A DNA stretch of 45,350 bases from Bacteroidales bacterium (GCA_017630195.1 JAGBVS010000016.1:1-45350); one strand, 5' to 3'. Numbered from the stretch's first letter, positions 34,467 to 43,664 are shown. The notes: a model not told the origin generated them from the sequence alone. Made by a program: numbers and translations.

Positions 34467-35876
34467 ATGGGTGGCTTTTTCGGAGTAGTATCAAAGAGGA
34501 CATGTGTATCAGATCTTTTCTATGGTACTGACTATCATTCACATCTCGGCACAAAACGTGCTGGTCTTGCAACTGTTAAAGACAATACATTCTATCGTTC
34601 AATTCACAACATCGAAGGTGCATATTTCAGGACGAAATTCGATTCCGACCTCGCCAAGTTTCATGGCAATATGGGAATCGGAGTCATCAGTGACACTGAC
34701 GCTCAGCCTATAATTGTCAATTCGCACCTCGGACGTTTCGCTATCGTCACAGTGGCAAGAATAAACAACTTAGTTGAACTTGAACAAGAATGTCTCAACA
34801 ACAAGCAACATTTCGCTGAACTAAGCGGAGGTTCAACAAATCCTACAGAGTTGGTTGCTCTTCTCATCACACAAGGCAAAGACTTTGTTGACGGCATTCA
34901 AAACGTCTATAACAAAATCAAAGGCTCTTGTTCAATGTTGATACTCACACCAGAAGGTATCATAGCTGCTCGCGACCGTTACGGCCGTACTCCTATAGTT
35001 ATTGGTAAAGACGCTGATGGCTTTGTTCTTGCAACAGAAAGTCACAGCTATGTCAATTTAGATTATAAGACAGAAAAGTTTATCGGCCCAGGCGAAATCG
35101 TCAAGGTAACTCCAGAAGGTTACACACAATTGCTCGCTCCTAACAATAAATGCCAGATGTGTTCTTTCATGTGGATTTATTACGGTTATCCGGCAGCCGA
35201 TTACGACAATATCTTCGTAGAGAATATGCGCTACAACGGAGGTTTCGCCATGGGACAAATGGACGATGTTGATGTCGATTACGTCGCTCCTATTCCAGAT
35301 TCCGGCATCGGTATGGCGATAGGTTATTCTAACGGAAAACAAATTCCTTACGTTCGCAGCGTGGTGAAATATACTCCAACATGGTCACGAAGCTTCATGC
35401 CTGTAACTCAAGAAGAAAGAGAACACGTGGCTAAGATGAAACTCATCACCAACGCTTCATTGTTAAAAGACAAGAAAGTAGTTTTCTGCGACGACTCTAT
35501 CGTGAGAGGAACACAGCTCCGCGACAACGTCAAGATGTTGTACGAATGTGGAGCAAAAGAGGTTCACATCAGAATCAGCTGTCCTCCTTTGTTATACGGA
35601 TGCCCATTCCTCAACTTCTCTAACTCAAAGACTGACATGGAGTTGATTACACGCCGTTGCATCAAAGAGTTAGAAGGCGATGCTTACAAAAACTTGGAAT
35701 ATTACAGCGACCACACCACAAAACAATATGCTAACCTCGTTGAGATGTTACGCAAACATATCGGTGTCGATTCATTAAAATTCAATACTATAGACATTAT
35801 CAGAGATGCCATCGGACTTCCTAAAGAAACAATCTGTACACACTGTTTCGATGGAACAAGTTATGGTCATAAATAA
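34467..35876 (+). CDS. purF: Amidophosphoribosyltransferase-type protein lacking the N-terminal nucleophile
   Basis: PurF catalyses the first step of purine synthesis, making phosphoribosylamine from PRPP and glutamine. This 469-residue protein has a class II glutaminase-like domain (1-225) and a phosphoribosyltransferase domain with the PRPP motif VFCDDSIVRGTQ (Asp342, Asp343). Cysteines matching the 4Fe-4S ligands of Bacillus PurF are present (Cys232, Cys379, Cys457, Cys460). Class II glutaminases use a cysteine directly after the initiator Met, but here the protein starts MGGFFGVVSK. ATG at 34467 is the only sensible start, as the frame begins at the family's N-terminus. It may be an ammonia-dependent PurF or a paralogue with another job; the usual purF may lie elsewhere. 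Confidence 0.88.
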   Translation: MGGFFGVVSKRTCVSDLFYGTDYHSHLGTKRAGLATVKDNTFYRSIHNIEGAYFRTKFDSDLAKFHGNMGIGVISDTDAQPIIVNSHLGRFAIVTVARINNLVELEQECLNNKQHFAELSGGSTNPTELVALLITQGKDFVDGIQNVYNKIKGSCSMLILTPEGIIAARDRYGRTPIVIGKDADGFVLATESHSYVNLDYKTEKFIGPGEIVKVTPEGYTQLLAPNNKCQMCSFMWIYYGYPAADYDNIFVENMRYNGGFAMGQMDDVDVDYVAPIPDSGIGMAIGYSNGKQIPYVRSVVKYTPTWSRSFMPVTQEEREHVAKMKLITNASLLKDKKVVFCDDSIVRGTQLRDNVKMLYECGAKEVHIRISCPPLLYGCPFLNFSNSKTDMELITRRCIKELEGDAYKNLEYYSDHTTKQYANLVEMLRKHIGVDSLKFNTIDIIRDAIGLPKETICTHCFDGTSYGHK

Positions 35877-35893
35877 GACTACATGTCAACAAG

Positions 35894-35930
35894 CAAATAA
35901 GTCACTTCGATTGAAGTGACTTATTTGTTT
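35894..35930. terminator. Strong bidirectional terminator after the PurF-type gene
   Basis: Perfect 15-bp stem CAAATAAGTCACTTC/GAAGTGACTTATTTG with a 4-nt loop and a T run. It separates the gene from the convergent pseudogene. Confidence 0.92.
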
Positions 35931-35943
35931 CATACATTACTAT

Positions 35944-36908
35944 TTATTTCAATACTACTCGTTTAGTGATTCCGTCTGTACCATTATCGACAGTGATGAA
36001 ATATGTTCCTTTTGGTAGGAAATTCAAATCGAGCGGACCGTCAGAGAAAGAATTGTCCGTAAACAGTCTGACACCGAGTATATTATAAACATAGATGTTA
36101 TATTCTTGTTTCATTCCTGATGTGATATTGACTATGCCGTCAGATGGATTAGGCGAGATTGACAGATCGAATTCTTCTTGTAACGAAGTATCTGTCATAT
36201 CATCAATAGATTCAAAATTGATGAATAAGTCATCGATGTAAACATCTCTGCTCCAAGTCGTGACTTCGCCTTCTCCGCTGCTTTCATATCGTATTCTCGC
36301 CTGGACGTAATCTTTTCCAATATAATCGTTTAATGAAACTAAAACCTCTTTCCAGTTTTTTCCTGTTTTGGGCACTATCGCTAATTTGTGCCAAGTCTTT
36401 CTGTCAGTAGTAACTTCTACAAAAGAATTGCCATTATAAGGCGACCATGTTACAGAATTTGTATTTATTATTTTAAATCCAAGAGTGATGTCTTTAACAG
36501 TATCTGGAATTGCAAACCATTGAAATTCTATAATTTGTAGAATATTATCATGCGTATAAGTCTCAGATTTCAAAACATTTTCTGATTCGTAACTGCTAAG
36601 GTTCCAATTATTATTTAATTATGTAGGCATTTCTGGAATGTAAAGATTCGCTACTTGTTGGTAATAATCGAACAGCTGTTTCGAGATATATGAATATCCA
36701 GAATACATAGTGAGTGCACCATATTCAGGACCTGGCCAAAATCCAAGCATATCAAGGTTGAAAACGCCGAGTATATTCATATTCTCACGAGCGCATTTCT
36801 GTACAAAAGGATAGCTTCCGACCATCCATCTTTCCTCACCATTGAATGGTATGTAAAGTATGCTGCGTTTAAAAATAAAGTGATAATAAGTAATATATAC
36901 TTTTTCAT
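35944..36908 (-). pseudogene. Decayed M28-type peptidase with T9SS sorting domain
   Basis: Remnant of a secreted zinc aminopeptidase. An ATG at 36908 opens a signal peptide (MKKYILLIITLFLNAA) in one frame. Around 36862 the sequence jumps to the middle of an M28 domain in another frame (ILYIPFNGEERW, GVFNLDMLGFWPGPEY), so the first half of the enzyme, including the first zinc ligands, is deleted. A TAA at 36619-36621 then stops the frame; beyond it the same frame runs on as NNNWNLSSYESENVLK, a jelly-roll-like region (DVYIDDLFINFE) and a T9SS type A domain (SISPNPSDGIVNITSG ... ITKRVVLK). The SDHxxF part of the M28 fold is also missing. Two open pieces (36951-36619 and 36573-35944) are parts of this one gene. 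Confidence 0.85.
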
Positions 36909-36951
36909 AACACAAAATTTTAGGCACTGCAATATACATATTATTTTTCAA

Positions 36952-37116
36952 TTTTTATAATAATTATGCATTATGAATTATGAATTATGAATTGTTTTAT
37001 GGCGTTCCGGCTATCGCCGTCGGGCTTTCCGCATTGTACGGACGTGGCTTGCCGCGTCCCCTACAATTCCTAACTATTTTTTCTTTCTTTTTTAAAATAA
37101 TAATAACATATTTTCA
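36952..37116. repeat. Repeat-rich spacer upstream of fucI
   Basis: No gene. It has ATTATGAATT tandem units (36961-36992) also seen at 10750-10781 and 44073-44112, then a GC-richer block with the hairpin GGACGTGGC-TT-GCCGCGTCC (37039-37058) next to GGCTATCGCCGTCGGGC. This block stands out in composition from its AT-rich setting and looks like a dispersed Bacteroidales repeat. Confidence 0.65.
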
Positions 37117-37124
37117 TATCTTTG
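37117..37124 (+). promoter_or_regulatory. -7 promoter box of the fuc operon
   Basis: TATCTTTG, exact TAnnTTTG match, 92 nt upstream of fucI. No clear -33 box. Confidence 0.6.
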
Positions 37125-37134
37125 TAGATGGCTA

Positions 37135-37175
37135 AAGACTCCTATCATCTTGACGACACAATGACTCGGAGTCTT
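37135..37175 (+). promoter_or_regulatory. Leader hairpin upstream of fucI
   Basis: Perfect 8-bp arms AAGACTCC/GGAGTCTT with a 25-nt loop, beginning about 10 nt after the promoter box, hence at the 5' end of the transcript. It might be an operator or an mRNA stabiliser; no T run follows, so it is not a terminator. Confidence 0.4.
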
Positions 37176-37215
37176 GGCAATTTAAACAAATAGTAACTTA
37201 ACAACTCAAAATAAT

Positions 37216-39009
37216 ATGGCAAAAAACAGACTCATAGGCGATTATCCTGTTATTGGAATCCGCCCAACCATCGACGGCCGTCGTGGTGCTCTTAAAGTTC
37301 GTGAATCTCTTGAAGATCAAACCATGAACATGGCAAAAGCTGCAGCAAAACTCTTTGAAGAAAACTTGAAATATTCTAACGGCGAACCTGTTAAAGTCGT
37401 TATCGCTGATACAACAATAGGTCGTGTTGCAGAAGCTGCTGCTTGCGCCGACAAGTTCAGAAAAGAAGGCGTTGACATCACATTAACTGTCACTCCTTGC
37501 TGGTGCTACGGCGCTGAGACAATGGACATGGACCCAATGACAATCAAAGGTGTTTGGGGATTCAACGGAACAGAACGTCCAGGTGCTGTTTATCTCGCAT
37601 CAGTTCTCGCAACACACGCTCAAAAAGGTTTGCCAGCTTTCGGCATCTATGGTCATGACGTACAAAACGCTGACGACACTTCAATCCCAGCCGACGTACA
37701 AGAAAAACTCTTGCGCTTCGCTCGCGCTGCCGTCGCTGCTGCTTCAATGCGTGGCAAGTCATATCTCCAAATCGGTTCTATCTGCATGGGCATCGGAGGC
37801 TCAATCATCGACCCTAATTTCATAGAAGAATATCTCGGAATGCGCGTCGAGTCAGTTGACGAAGTGGAAATAATCCGCCGCATGACTAACGAGATCTACG
37901 ATAAAAATGAATACGAAAAAGCTCTCGCTTGGACTAAAGAAAAATGTATCGAAGGTCTCGATAAAAATCCTGAATATCTTAAAAAGACAGCTGCTGAAAA
38001 AGAAGAGATGTGGGAATTTGTCGTTAAGATGATGGTCATCATCAAAGATATGATGAACGGCAACCCTAACCTTCCAGAAGGCTGCGAAGAAGAAATGGTA
38101 GGTCACAACGCCATCGCTGCCGGCTTCCAAGGACAACGTCAATGGACCGACTTCTATCCAAACGGCGACTTCGCTGAGTCAATGCTTAACTCTTCATTCG
38201 ACTGGAACGGCGCTCGCGAGCCTTATATCCTCGCAACAGAAAACGACGTCCTCAACGGCATCGGCATGTTATTTATGAAACTGTTGACAAACCGTCCACA
38301 GATGTTCGCCGACGTTCGTACTTACTGGAGCCCTGAAGCAGTGAAAGGCGCAACAGGCTACGAGCTCGAAGGCGTTGCACAACAGTCAGGCGGTATCATC
38401 CACCTCATCAACTCTGGCGCTTGCTGCGTTGACGCTTCCGGCGTTTGCAAAGACGAAAACGGCAACAACGTTATGAAACAATGGTGGGAAGTAACAGAAG
38501 CCGACCAAGACGCAATGATGAACGCCACAGAATGGTGCTCTGCTGACTACGGATACTTCCGTGGTGGCGGCTACTCATCACGCTTCGAGACAAAAGCAGA
38601 AATGCCTGTCACAATGATTCGTCTCAACCTCGTCAAAGGCCTCGGACCATGCATCCAAATAGCTGAAGGATGGACAGTCAACCTCCCAGAAAAAGTTTCT
38701 GACACATTATGGAAACGTACCGACTACACATGGCCTTGCACATGGTTCGCTCCTCGCACAACAGGCAAAGGCGCTTTCACATCAGCTTACGAAGTTATGA
38801 ACAACTGGGGCGCTAACCACGGAGCTATCAGCTACGGCCACATCGGCGCTGACCTCATTACATTATGCTCAATGTTACGCATCCCTGTATCAATGCACAA
38901 CGTGCCAGAAGAGAAAATCTTCCGTCCTTCTGTATGGAACGCCTTCGGCATGGATAAAGAAGGTCAAGACTTCAGAGCTTGCGCTAACTTCGGACCAATG
39001 TATAAATAA
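37216..39009 (+). CDS. fucI: L-fucose isomerase
   Basis: Converts L-fucose to L-fuculose in the cytoplasm, a Mn2+-dependent aldose-ketose isomerase. The 597-residue length is that of FucI. Recognisable parts are the N-terminal [20 protein letters not shown], the [14 protein letters not shown] block, [17 protein letters not shown], and the C-terminal [20 protein letters not shown] and [11 protein letters not shown]-like ending. First gene of fucI-fucA-fucK-fucP. No fucR-type GntR repressor gene lies in the window, unlike the Bacteroides thetaiotaomicron operon, where it comes first. Confidence 0.96.
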   Translation: MAKNRLIGDYPVIGIRPTIDGRRGALKVRESLEDQTMNMAKAAAKLFEENLKYSNGEPVKVVIADTTIGRVAEAAACADKFRKEGVDITLTVTPCWCYGAETMDMDPMTIKGVWGFNGTERPGAVYLASVLATHAQKGLPAFGIYGHDVQNADDTSIPADVQEKLLRFARAAVAAASMRGKSYLQIGSICMGIGGSIIDPNFIEEYLGMRVESVDEVEIIRRMTNEIYDKNEYEKALAWTKEKCIEGLDKNPEYLKKTAAEKEEMWEFVVKMMVIIKDMMNGNPNLPEGCEEEMVGHNAIAAGFQGQRQWTDFYPNGDFAESMLNSSFDWNGAREPYILATENDVLNGIGMLFMKLLTNRPQMFADVRTYWSPEAVKGATGYELEGVAQQSGGIIHLINSGACCVDASGVCKDENGNNVMKQWWEVTEADQDAMMNATEWCSADYGYFRGGGYSSRFETKAEMPVTMIRLNLVKGLGPCIQIAEGWTVNLPEKVSDTLWKRTDYTWPCTWFAPRTTGKGAFTSAYEVMNNWGANHGAISYGHIGADLITLCSMLRIPVSMHNVPEEKIFRPSVWNAFGMDKEGQDFRACANFGPMYK

Positions 39010-39023
39010 TTGAAAATATTGTA

Positions 39024-39070
39024 GAGACGTATCAATGTAACAAAAAAATAAAAAAACATTGATGCGTCTC
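39024..39070. repeat. AGACG palindrome between fucI and fucA
   Basis: Arms GAGACGTATCAATGT and ACATTGATGCGTCTC with a 17-nt A-rich loop. Its position, 15 nt after the fucI stop and 54 nt before fucA, could reduce read-through and set fucI above the distal genes. Confidence 0.7.
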
Positions 39071-39123
39071 AATTTAATAATTAGTGACTATTGTCTGTAG
39101 TCCGTTGACTTAAAAAAACAATC

Positions 39124-39768
39124 ATGAGTATCATAGACGAAAAACATTATACAGAATTTCTGAAACAGGCTCATCGTTATGGTGATTCAAAACTGACTTT
39201 ATGCAGCAGCGGCAATCTCTCATGGCGCATCGACGACAACCTCGCTCTCGTTTCAGGAACAGGATCATGGGTTCCTACTTTAAAAGAAGAAAACATCTCT
39301 CTCTGCAATATTGAGACAGGCGAATTTCTCAATGGCGTGAAGCCTTCGATGGAAAGCACATTCCACCTCGGAATCATGCGCCAACGTCCTGAAGTCAATG
39401 TGGTGTTCCACTTCCAATCTGAATACGCTACAGCGATAGCTTGCATGAAAGAGAAACCAACAAACTTCAACGTCACAGCTGAGATTCCAATTCACGTTGG
39501 AAGAGAGATTCCTGTGATTCCTTATTACAGACCAGGCTCTCCTGAATTAGCAAAAGCCGTTTTAGAAGCGATGAAAGACCACAACTCATGCCTCATGACA
39601 AACCACGGTCAGGTGGTATGCGGCAAGAACTTCAACGAAGTCTTTGAACGTGCCACATTCTTCGAGATGGCTTGCAGAATAATAGTACAGTCTGGCGGCA
39701 ATTATTCAACCTTGACACAAGAAGAGATTGAAGATTTAGACGTTTACGTTTTAGGAAAGAAAAAATAA
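39124..39768 (+). CDS. fucA: L-fuculose-1-phosphate aldolase (class II aldolase family)
   Basis: Splits fuculose-1-phosphate into dihydroxyacetone phosphate and L-lactaldehyde. The 214-residue protein matches the zinc-dependent class II aldolase/adducin family: SSGNLSWR for phosphate binding, catalytic Glu77 (SMEST), His96 and His161 (MTNHGQVVCG). The spacing of Glu77 and His96 is the same as Glu73 and His92 in E. coli FucA, but the ligand equivalent to His94 is Gln98 (VFHFQSEYA). This may be normal for the Bacteroidetes branch or alter metal binding. fucK starts 1 bp after its stop codon. Confidence 0.88.
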   Translation: MSIIDEKHYTEFLKQAHRYGDSKLTLCSSGNLSWRIDDNLALVSGTGSWVPTLKEENISLCNIETGEFLNGVKPSMESTFHLGIMRQRPEVNVVFHFQSEYATAIACMKEKPTNFNVTAEIPIHVGREIPVIPYYRPGSPELAKAVLEAMKDHNSCLMTNHGQVVCGKNFNEVFERATFFEMACRIIVQSGGNYSTLTQEEIEDLDVYVLGKKK

Positions 39769-39769
39769 G

Positions 39770-41140
39770 ATGAAAAGATATATAGCAGCAGACTTCGGCG
39801 CAGGCAGCGGTCGTGTTATCGTAGGAACGTGGCTTGCCGAGTCCAATGAAATTCAATTGGAAGAAATACATCGTTTCAGTAACGATCAAAAATTTATCGA
39901 TGGTCATCTGAGATGGGATTTCGAAGCTCTTTTTAATGAACTTAAAATTGGTTTGAAGAAAGCTTTTGCCAAATACGGCAACGAGATCGAAAGCATCGGC
40001 ATCGACACCTGGGGTGTTGATTATGGCCTTTTGGATAAAGATGGAAAATTAATTTCCACTCCAATATGCTATCGTGATGACAGAACCAAAGGAATGTTAG
40101 AATTAGCATTTCAAAAGTTGCCAAAGGAAGAATTTTTCCAACATGCTGCTAATCAGTTTATGGAGATAAACACAGCGTTTCAGTTGTTGAGCTCTGTTAC
40201 AGCCTGTAAGGCTGATACAAATATAGCGTATGACGATGTCATACGAGCTAAAAAAATATTATTCATGCCAGATTTGTTCAACTATTTCTTGACAGGAAAA
40301 TGTTATAACGAATTTACAATATCATCGACTTCGCAGTTGATGAATTCACTCACTCATCAGTGGGACGATGTCATCTTTGAAAGATTAGGATTACCTAAAC
40401 ACTTGATGCAAGAGATTATTTATCCTGGCACTGTGATAGGACGACTTACCGATGAGTTAGCTGAAGAATTAGGCGGCAACCTCAATGTCGTCGCTGTCGG
40501 CTCACACGACACCGCGAGTGCCGTCGCTTCCATAAGCGACACCTCCGACGACTGGGCATTCATCAGCTCCGGCACATGGTCGCTCATGGGAACACCGACA
40601 AAAGAACCTATCATCTCGCAAGAAGCCTTTGATGCCGCTTTCACCAACGAAGGCATGACCGACGGAAGGATACGTTTCCTCAAAAACATAACAGGACTCT
40701 GGCTCATACAGCAACTCGTAAAAGAGTGGGAACAAGAAGGCTACAAATGCGACTATTCAGAATTAGTCAAAGAAGCTGAGCTGTCAGAATTTAACTCATC
40801 ATTCGACGTTGATGACGCACGTTTCATGAATCCTGATAAGATGTCGGAAGCTATTGTTTCATATCTCAAAGAAAATAATGAAGAACTCCCTGTCACCAAA
40901 GGCGACTTCATGAGATGTATCTGTATCTCATTGGCAAAGAAATATGCCGAGGTAAAGACCCAGATGGAACGCTGCACCAACAAGAAAATCAACAAGATTT
41001 ACATCGTTGGCGGCGGTTCAAAAAATCAGTTGCTGAACAAACTCACTGCAGAATACACAGGATGCGAAGTGATAAAAGGTGAAGTAGAAGCCACAGCGAT
41101 GGGAAACATTTTGGTTCAAGTCTCAGTTCATAACTCATAG
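39770..41140 (+). CDS. fucK: L-fuculokinase (rhamnulokinase-like FGGY kinase)
   Basis: Phosphorylates L-fuculose with ATP. The 456-residue protein is closer to the RhaB side of the FGGY family than to E. coli FucK, as is usual in Bacteroides; context gives the fuculose assignment. Motifs: ATP site ADFGAGSGRVIVG, GIDTWGVDYGLLD, probable catalytic Asp in AVGSHDTASAVA, FISSGTWSLMG and IYIVGGGSKNQLLN. It is the third gene of the operon, with 13 bp before fucP. A rhamnulokinase role cannot be excluded by sequence alone. Confidence 0.9.
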   Translation: MKRYIAADFGAGSGRVIVGTWLAESNEIQLEEIHRFSNDQKFIDGHLRWDFEALFNELKIGLKKAFAKYGNEIESIGIDTWGVDYGLLDKDGKLISTPICYRDDRTKGMLELAFQKLPKEEFFQHAANQFMEINTAFQLLSSVTACKADTNIAYDDVIRAKKILFMPDLFNYFLTGKCYNEFTISSTSQLMNSLTHQWDDVIFERLGLPKHLMQEIIYPGTVIGRLTDELAEELGGNLNVVAVGSHDTASAVASISDTSDDWAFISSGTWSLMGTPTKEPIISQEAFDAAFTNEGMTDGRIRFLKNITGLWLIQQLVKEWEQEGYKCDYSELVKEAELSEFNSSFDVDDARFMNPDKMSEAIVSYLKENNEELPVTKGDFMRCICISLAKKYAEVKTQMERCTNKKINKIYIVGGGSKNQLLNKLTAEYTGCEVIKGEVEATAMGNILVQVSVHNS

Positions 41141-41153
41141 CAATATTAACATT

Positions 41154-42449
41154 ATGACACAAAATCTACAATCGAAACTCGTCGAGAAAAAGTATCTCTT
41201 GACATTCATTTTAATAACATCATTATTTGCCTTATGGGGCTTCGCCAACGACATCACTAACCCTATGGTGGCAGCTTTCCAGACTGTCATGGAACTGTCG
41301 GCAGCAAAAGCCTCTCTCGTACAATTCGCTTTCTACGGAGGCTATGCCACAATGGCGATACCGGCAGCTCTCTTTGCAAGACGCTACAGCTACAAAAAAG
41401 GTATCTTGTTAGGATTGATACTCTATGCCATAGGAGCGTTTATGTTCATCCCTGCCGCTAACCGTCAGGAGTTCGGCTTCTTCTGCGTATCGTTGTACGT
41501 CCTCACTTTCGGACTCGCTTTCCTCGAAACAACAGCAAATCCTTACATATTATCATTAGGAAGCAAAGAGACTTCAACACGTCGTCTCAACCTTGCTCAG
41601 GCTTTCAACCCTATCGGCTCTCTGATGGGAATGTTCGTAGCTTCTCGTATCGTTCTCGCTAAACTCGAATCCGACACAGCTGCTGTTCGCGAAGTGGGAT
41701 TCAGCAACTTAGACGAAATGACAAAACTCTCAATACGCGAACACGACCTCGACATCATCCGTAATCCATACGTCGCATTAGGTTGCGTGGTGTTGTTTGT
41801 CTTTGTTATCATTGCTATTTTTGTTAAGAATCAAAATAATGAAGCAATAGAAACAACTTCTAATAACAAAGGTACTTTAAAACGTCTTTTCTCCAACAAA
41901 GTATATCGTGAAGGTGTTGTCACTCAGTTGTTCTACGTGGCAGCTCAAATCATGACATGGACTTTCATCATTCAATATGCCGACAGACTTGGCATCGACA
42001 AGGCGACAGCTCAATTGTATAACATCATCGCAATGGGCATGTTCTTATGCGGTCGTTTCATAAGCACATTCTTGATGAAATATGTCAACTCACGTAAGTT
42101 ATTAATGTTCTTCGCCATCGGTGCGATGCTCGCTTCAGCAGGAACGATATTGATTGACGGAGTTATGGGACTTTACTGCTTGATGGCTATTTCAATCTTC
42201 ATGTCGCTTATGTTCCCAACAATATATGGCATCGCTTTGGAAAACGTCAGTTTAGAAGACAGTTCATTAGGTGCAGCGTTTTTGGTCATGGCTATCGTTG
42301 GCGGCGCTTTGATGCCACCGCTTCAAGGCATGATAATCGATTTGGGAACAGTAGGAAGTCTGCCAGCTGTCAATTTCTCATTCATACTTCCATTTATCTG
42401 TTTCGTAGTTATATTCATTTTCGGATTGAGAACAAGTAGGATGAAATAA
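41154..42449 (+). CDS. fucP: L-fucose:H+ symporter
   Basis: Inner-membrane MFS permease of the FucP family, 431 residues, about 12 membrane segments. Family signatures are SLFALWGFANDITNPM, GGYATMAIPAALFARRYSYK, and FLETTANPYILSLG, including the conserved acidic and Asn residues of the sugar/proton site. It ends the fuc operon, consistent with uptake of free fucose from host mucin glycans. Confidence 0.95.
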   Translation: MTQNLQSKLVEKKYLLTFILITSLFALWGFANDITNPMVAAFQTVMELSAAKASLVQFAFYGGYATMAIPAALFARRYSYKKGILLGLILYAIGAFMFIPAANRQEFGFFCVSLYVLTFGLAFLETTANPYILSLGSKETSTRRLNLAQAFNPIGSLMGMFVASRIVLAKLESDTAAVREVGFSNLDEMTKLSIREHDLDIIRNPYVALGCVVLFVFVIIAIFVKNQNNEAIETTSNNKGTLKRLFSNKVYREGVVTQLFYVAAQIMTWTFIIQYADRLGIDKATAQLYNIIAMGMFLCGRFISTFLMKYVNSRKLLMFFAIGAMLASAGTILIDGVMGLYCLMAISIFMSLMFPTIYGIALENVSLEDSSLGAAFLVMAIVGGALMPPLQGMIIDLGTVGSLPAVNFSFILPFICFVVIFIFGLRTSRMK

Positions 42450-42453
42450 GGAT

Positions 42454-42519
42454 TTCAGAATCTCAAAATCACAGAAACTCAGAAATAATTTTGAGGTTTT
42501 GAAGTTCTGAGATTCTGAA
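42454..42519 (+). terminator. Long inverted repeat after fucP
   Basis: Perfect 12-bp arms TTCAGAATCTCA and TGAGATTCTGAA enclose 42 nt that also partly pair. No T run follows, so termination is only a guess. The TCAGAAA units resemble those in 22635-22806. Confidence 0.5.
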
Positions 42520-42535
42520 TTTCAAATATAAGTGT

Positions 42536-42543
42536 TATCTTTG
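42536..42543 (+). promoter_or_regulatory. -7 promoter box of tRNA-Pro
   Basis: TATCTTTG, ending 13 nt before the tRNA, a typical distance. Confidence 0.65.
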
Positions 42544-42556
42544 CACTCTCAAAGAT

Positions 42557-42630
42557 CGGGGTGTGGTGCAGTCGGCTAGCATTCTTGCATGGGGTGCAAG
42601 CGGTCGCCCGTTCGAGTCGGGCCACTCCGA
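42557..42630 (+). tRNA. tRNA-Pro(GGG)
   Basis: A full cloverleaf folds: acceptor CGGGGTG/CACTCCG (one G-T pair), D stem GTGC/GCAT, anticodon stem CTTGC/GCAAG with loop ATGGGGT giving anticodon GGG, T stem GCCCG/CGGGC with loop TTCGAGT, discriminator A. CCA is not encoded. GGG decodes CCC and CCU proline codons. It is a single tRNA gene with its own promoter box. Confidence 0.95.
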
Positions 42631-42636
42631 CAAAAC

Positions 42637-42669
42637 AAAAAAAGCAGCGAATTACTTCACTGCTTTTTT
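42637..42669. terminator. Bidirectional terminator between tRNA-Pro and trxB
   Basis: Hairpin AGCAGCGAA/TTCACTGCT (one mismatch) with A run before and T run after, so it serves both convergent units. Confidence 0.85.
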
Positions 42670-42688
42670 TATATCTAAAAGTTTTAAA

Positions 42689-43636
42689 TTAGTTTTCCAT
42701 GAGGAATCTTTCAACTTCCATACCTGCCATTGCGCCTGTACCAGCAGCGATGATAGCTTGACGGAACAATCTATCTTGACAGTCGCCTGCTGCGAAGATG
42801 CCAGGAACGCTTGTTGCTGTTGATTTAGGTTTTGTGATGATATAACCAGCTTCGTCCATTTCTAACTTATCTTTGAAGATAGCTGTGTTTGGAATATTTC
42901 CGATTGCTTCGAAGAAACCATCGACTTTAATTGTACGTTCTTCGTTTGTTTTGCTGTCGAAAAGGACTGCACCTTGGAGGTTTGCCATGAAGCCATCAAC
43001 TTCACCGAATAATTCTTTTGTTTGTGTATTCCACAAAACTTCGATGTTTGGAGTATTTAAAACTCTATGTTGCATAGCCTTTGATGCGCGGAGAACATCA
43101 CGACGAACAATCAAATAAACTTTGTTGCAGAGATGTGAGAGATATGTTGCATCTTCACAAGCTGTGTCGCCGCCGCCAACAACTGCAACGTCTTTACCTC
43201 TGAAGAAGTAGCCATCGCAAGTAGCACATGCAGAAACGCCGCCGCCTTTGAATTGTTCTTCACCTTGAACACCTAACCAACGAGCTGAAGCGCCTGTAGC
43301 GACAACGATAGTATCGGCTAACAATTCATCGCCTGTTTCTGATTTCACTCTGAAAGGACGAGCTGTAGTATCAACTTCAACGATAGAGCCCATGCGGAAT
43401 TCTACGCCAAAACGTTCTGCTTGTTGACGTAAATCCATCATCATTTGGCTGCCATGTACGCCTTGTGGATAACCAGGGAAATTTTCAATTTCTGTTGTCT
43501 GCATCAATTGACCGCCTGTTATTGGTCCTTCGTAAATAACTGTTTTAAGGTCAGCACGACATGTATAAATTGCTGTTGTGTATCCTGCAGGTCCTGAACC
43601 GAGGATAAGACATTGTACGCGTTCTAAATTTTCCAT
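42689..43636 (-). CDS. trxB: Thioredoxin-disulfide reductase
   Basis: NADPH-dependent flavoenzyme that reduces thioredoxin, 315 residues. FAD motif LILGSGPAGYTTAIYT, redox-active CATCDG, NADPH motif VVGGGDTACEDA and the basic RRD..R for the 2'-phosphate are all in place, along with the C-terminal GIFAAGDCQD. Monocistronic between its own promoter box and a shared terminator. Confidence 0.96.
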   Translation of the reverse strand: MENLERVQCLILGSGPAGYTTAIYTCRADLKTVIYEGPITGGQLMQTTEIENFPGYPQGVHGSQMMMDLRQQAERFGVEFRMGSIVEVDTTARPFRVKSETGDELLADTIVVATGASARWLGVQGEEQFKGGGVSACATCDGYFFRGKDVAVVGGGDTACEDATYLSHLCNKVYLIVRRDVLRASKAMQHRVLNTPNIEVLWNTQTKELFGEVDGFMANLQGAVLFDSKTNEERTIKVDGFFEAIGNIPNTAIFKDKLEMDEAGYIITKPKSTATSVPGIFAAGDCQDRLFRQAIIAAGTGAMAGMEVERFLMEN

Positions 43637-43664
43637 TATAGTAATAGTTTAATTTTATTTTTTG

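Noticed and set aside
36619-36951. A separate 110-residue M28-like gene
   Set aside because: It shares its frame with the following piece across a single TAA, begins within sequence fused from another frame, and lacks most of the peptidase domain, so it is part of a pseudogene.
37127-37192. A 21-codon upstream frame before fucI (MAKDSYHLDD...)
   Set aside because: Its ATG is only 3 nt after the -7 box, so it would lie at or before the transcript start; the leader hairpin explains the sequence as well.
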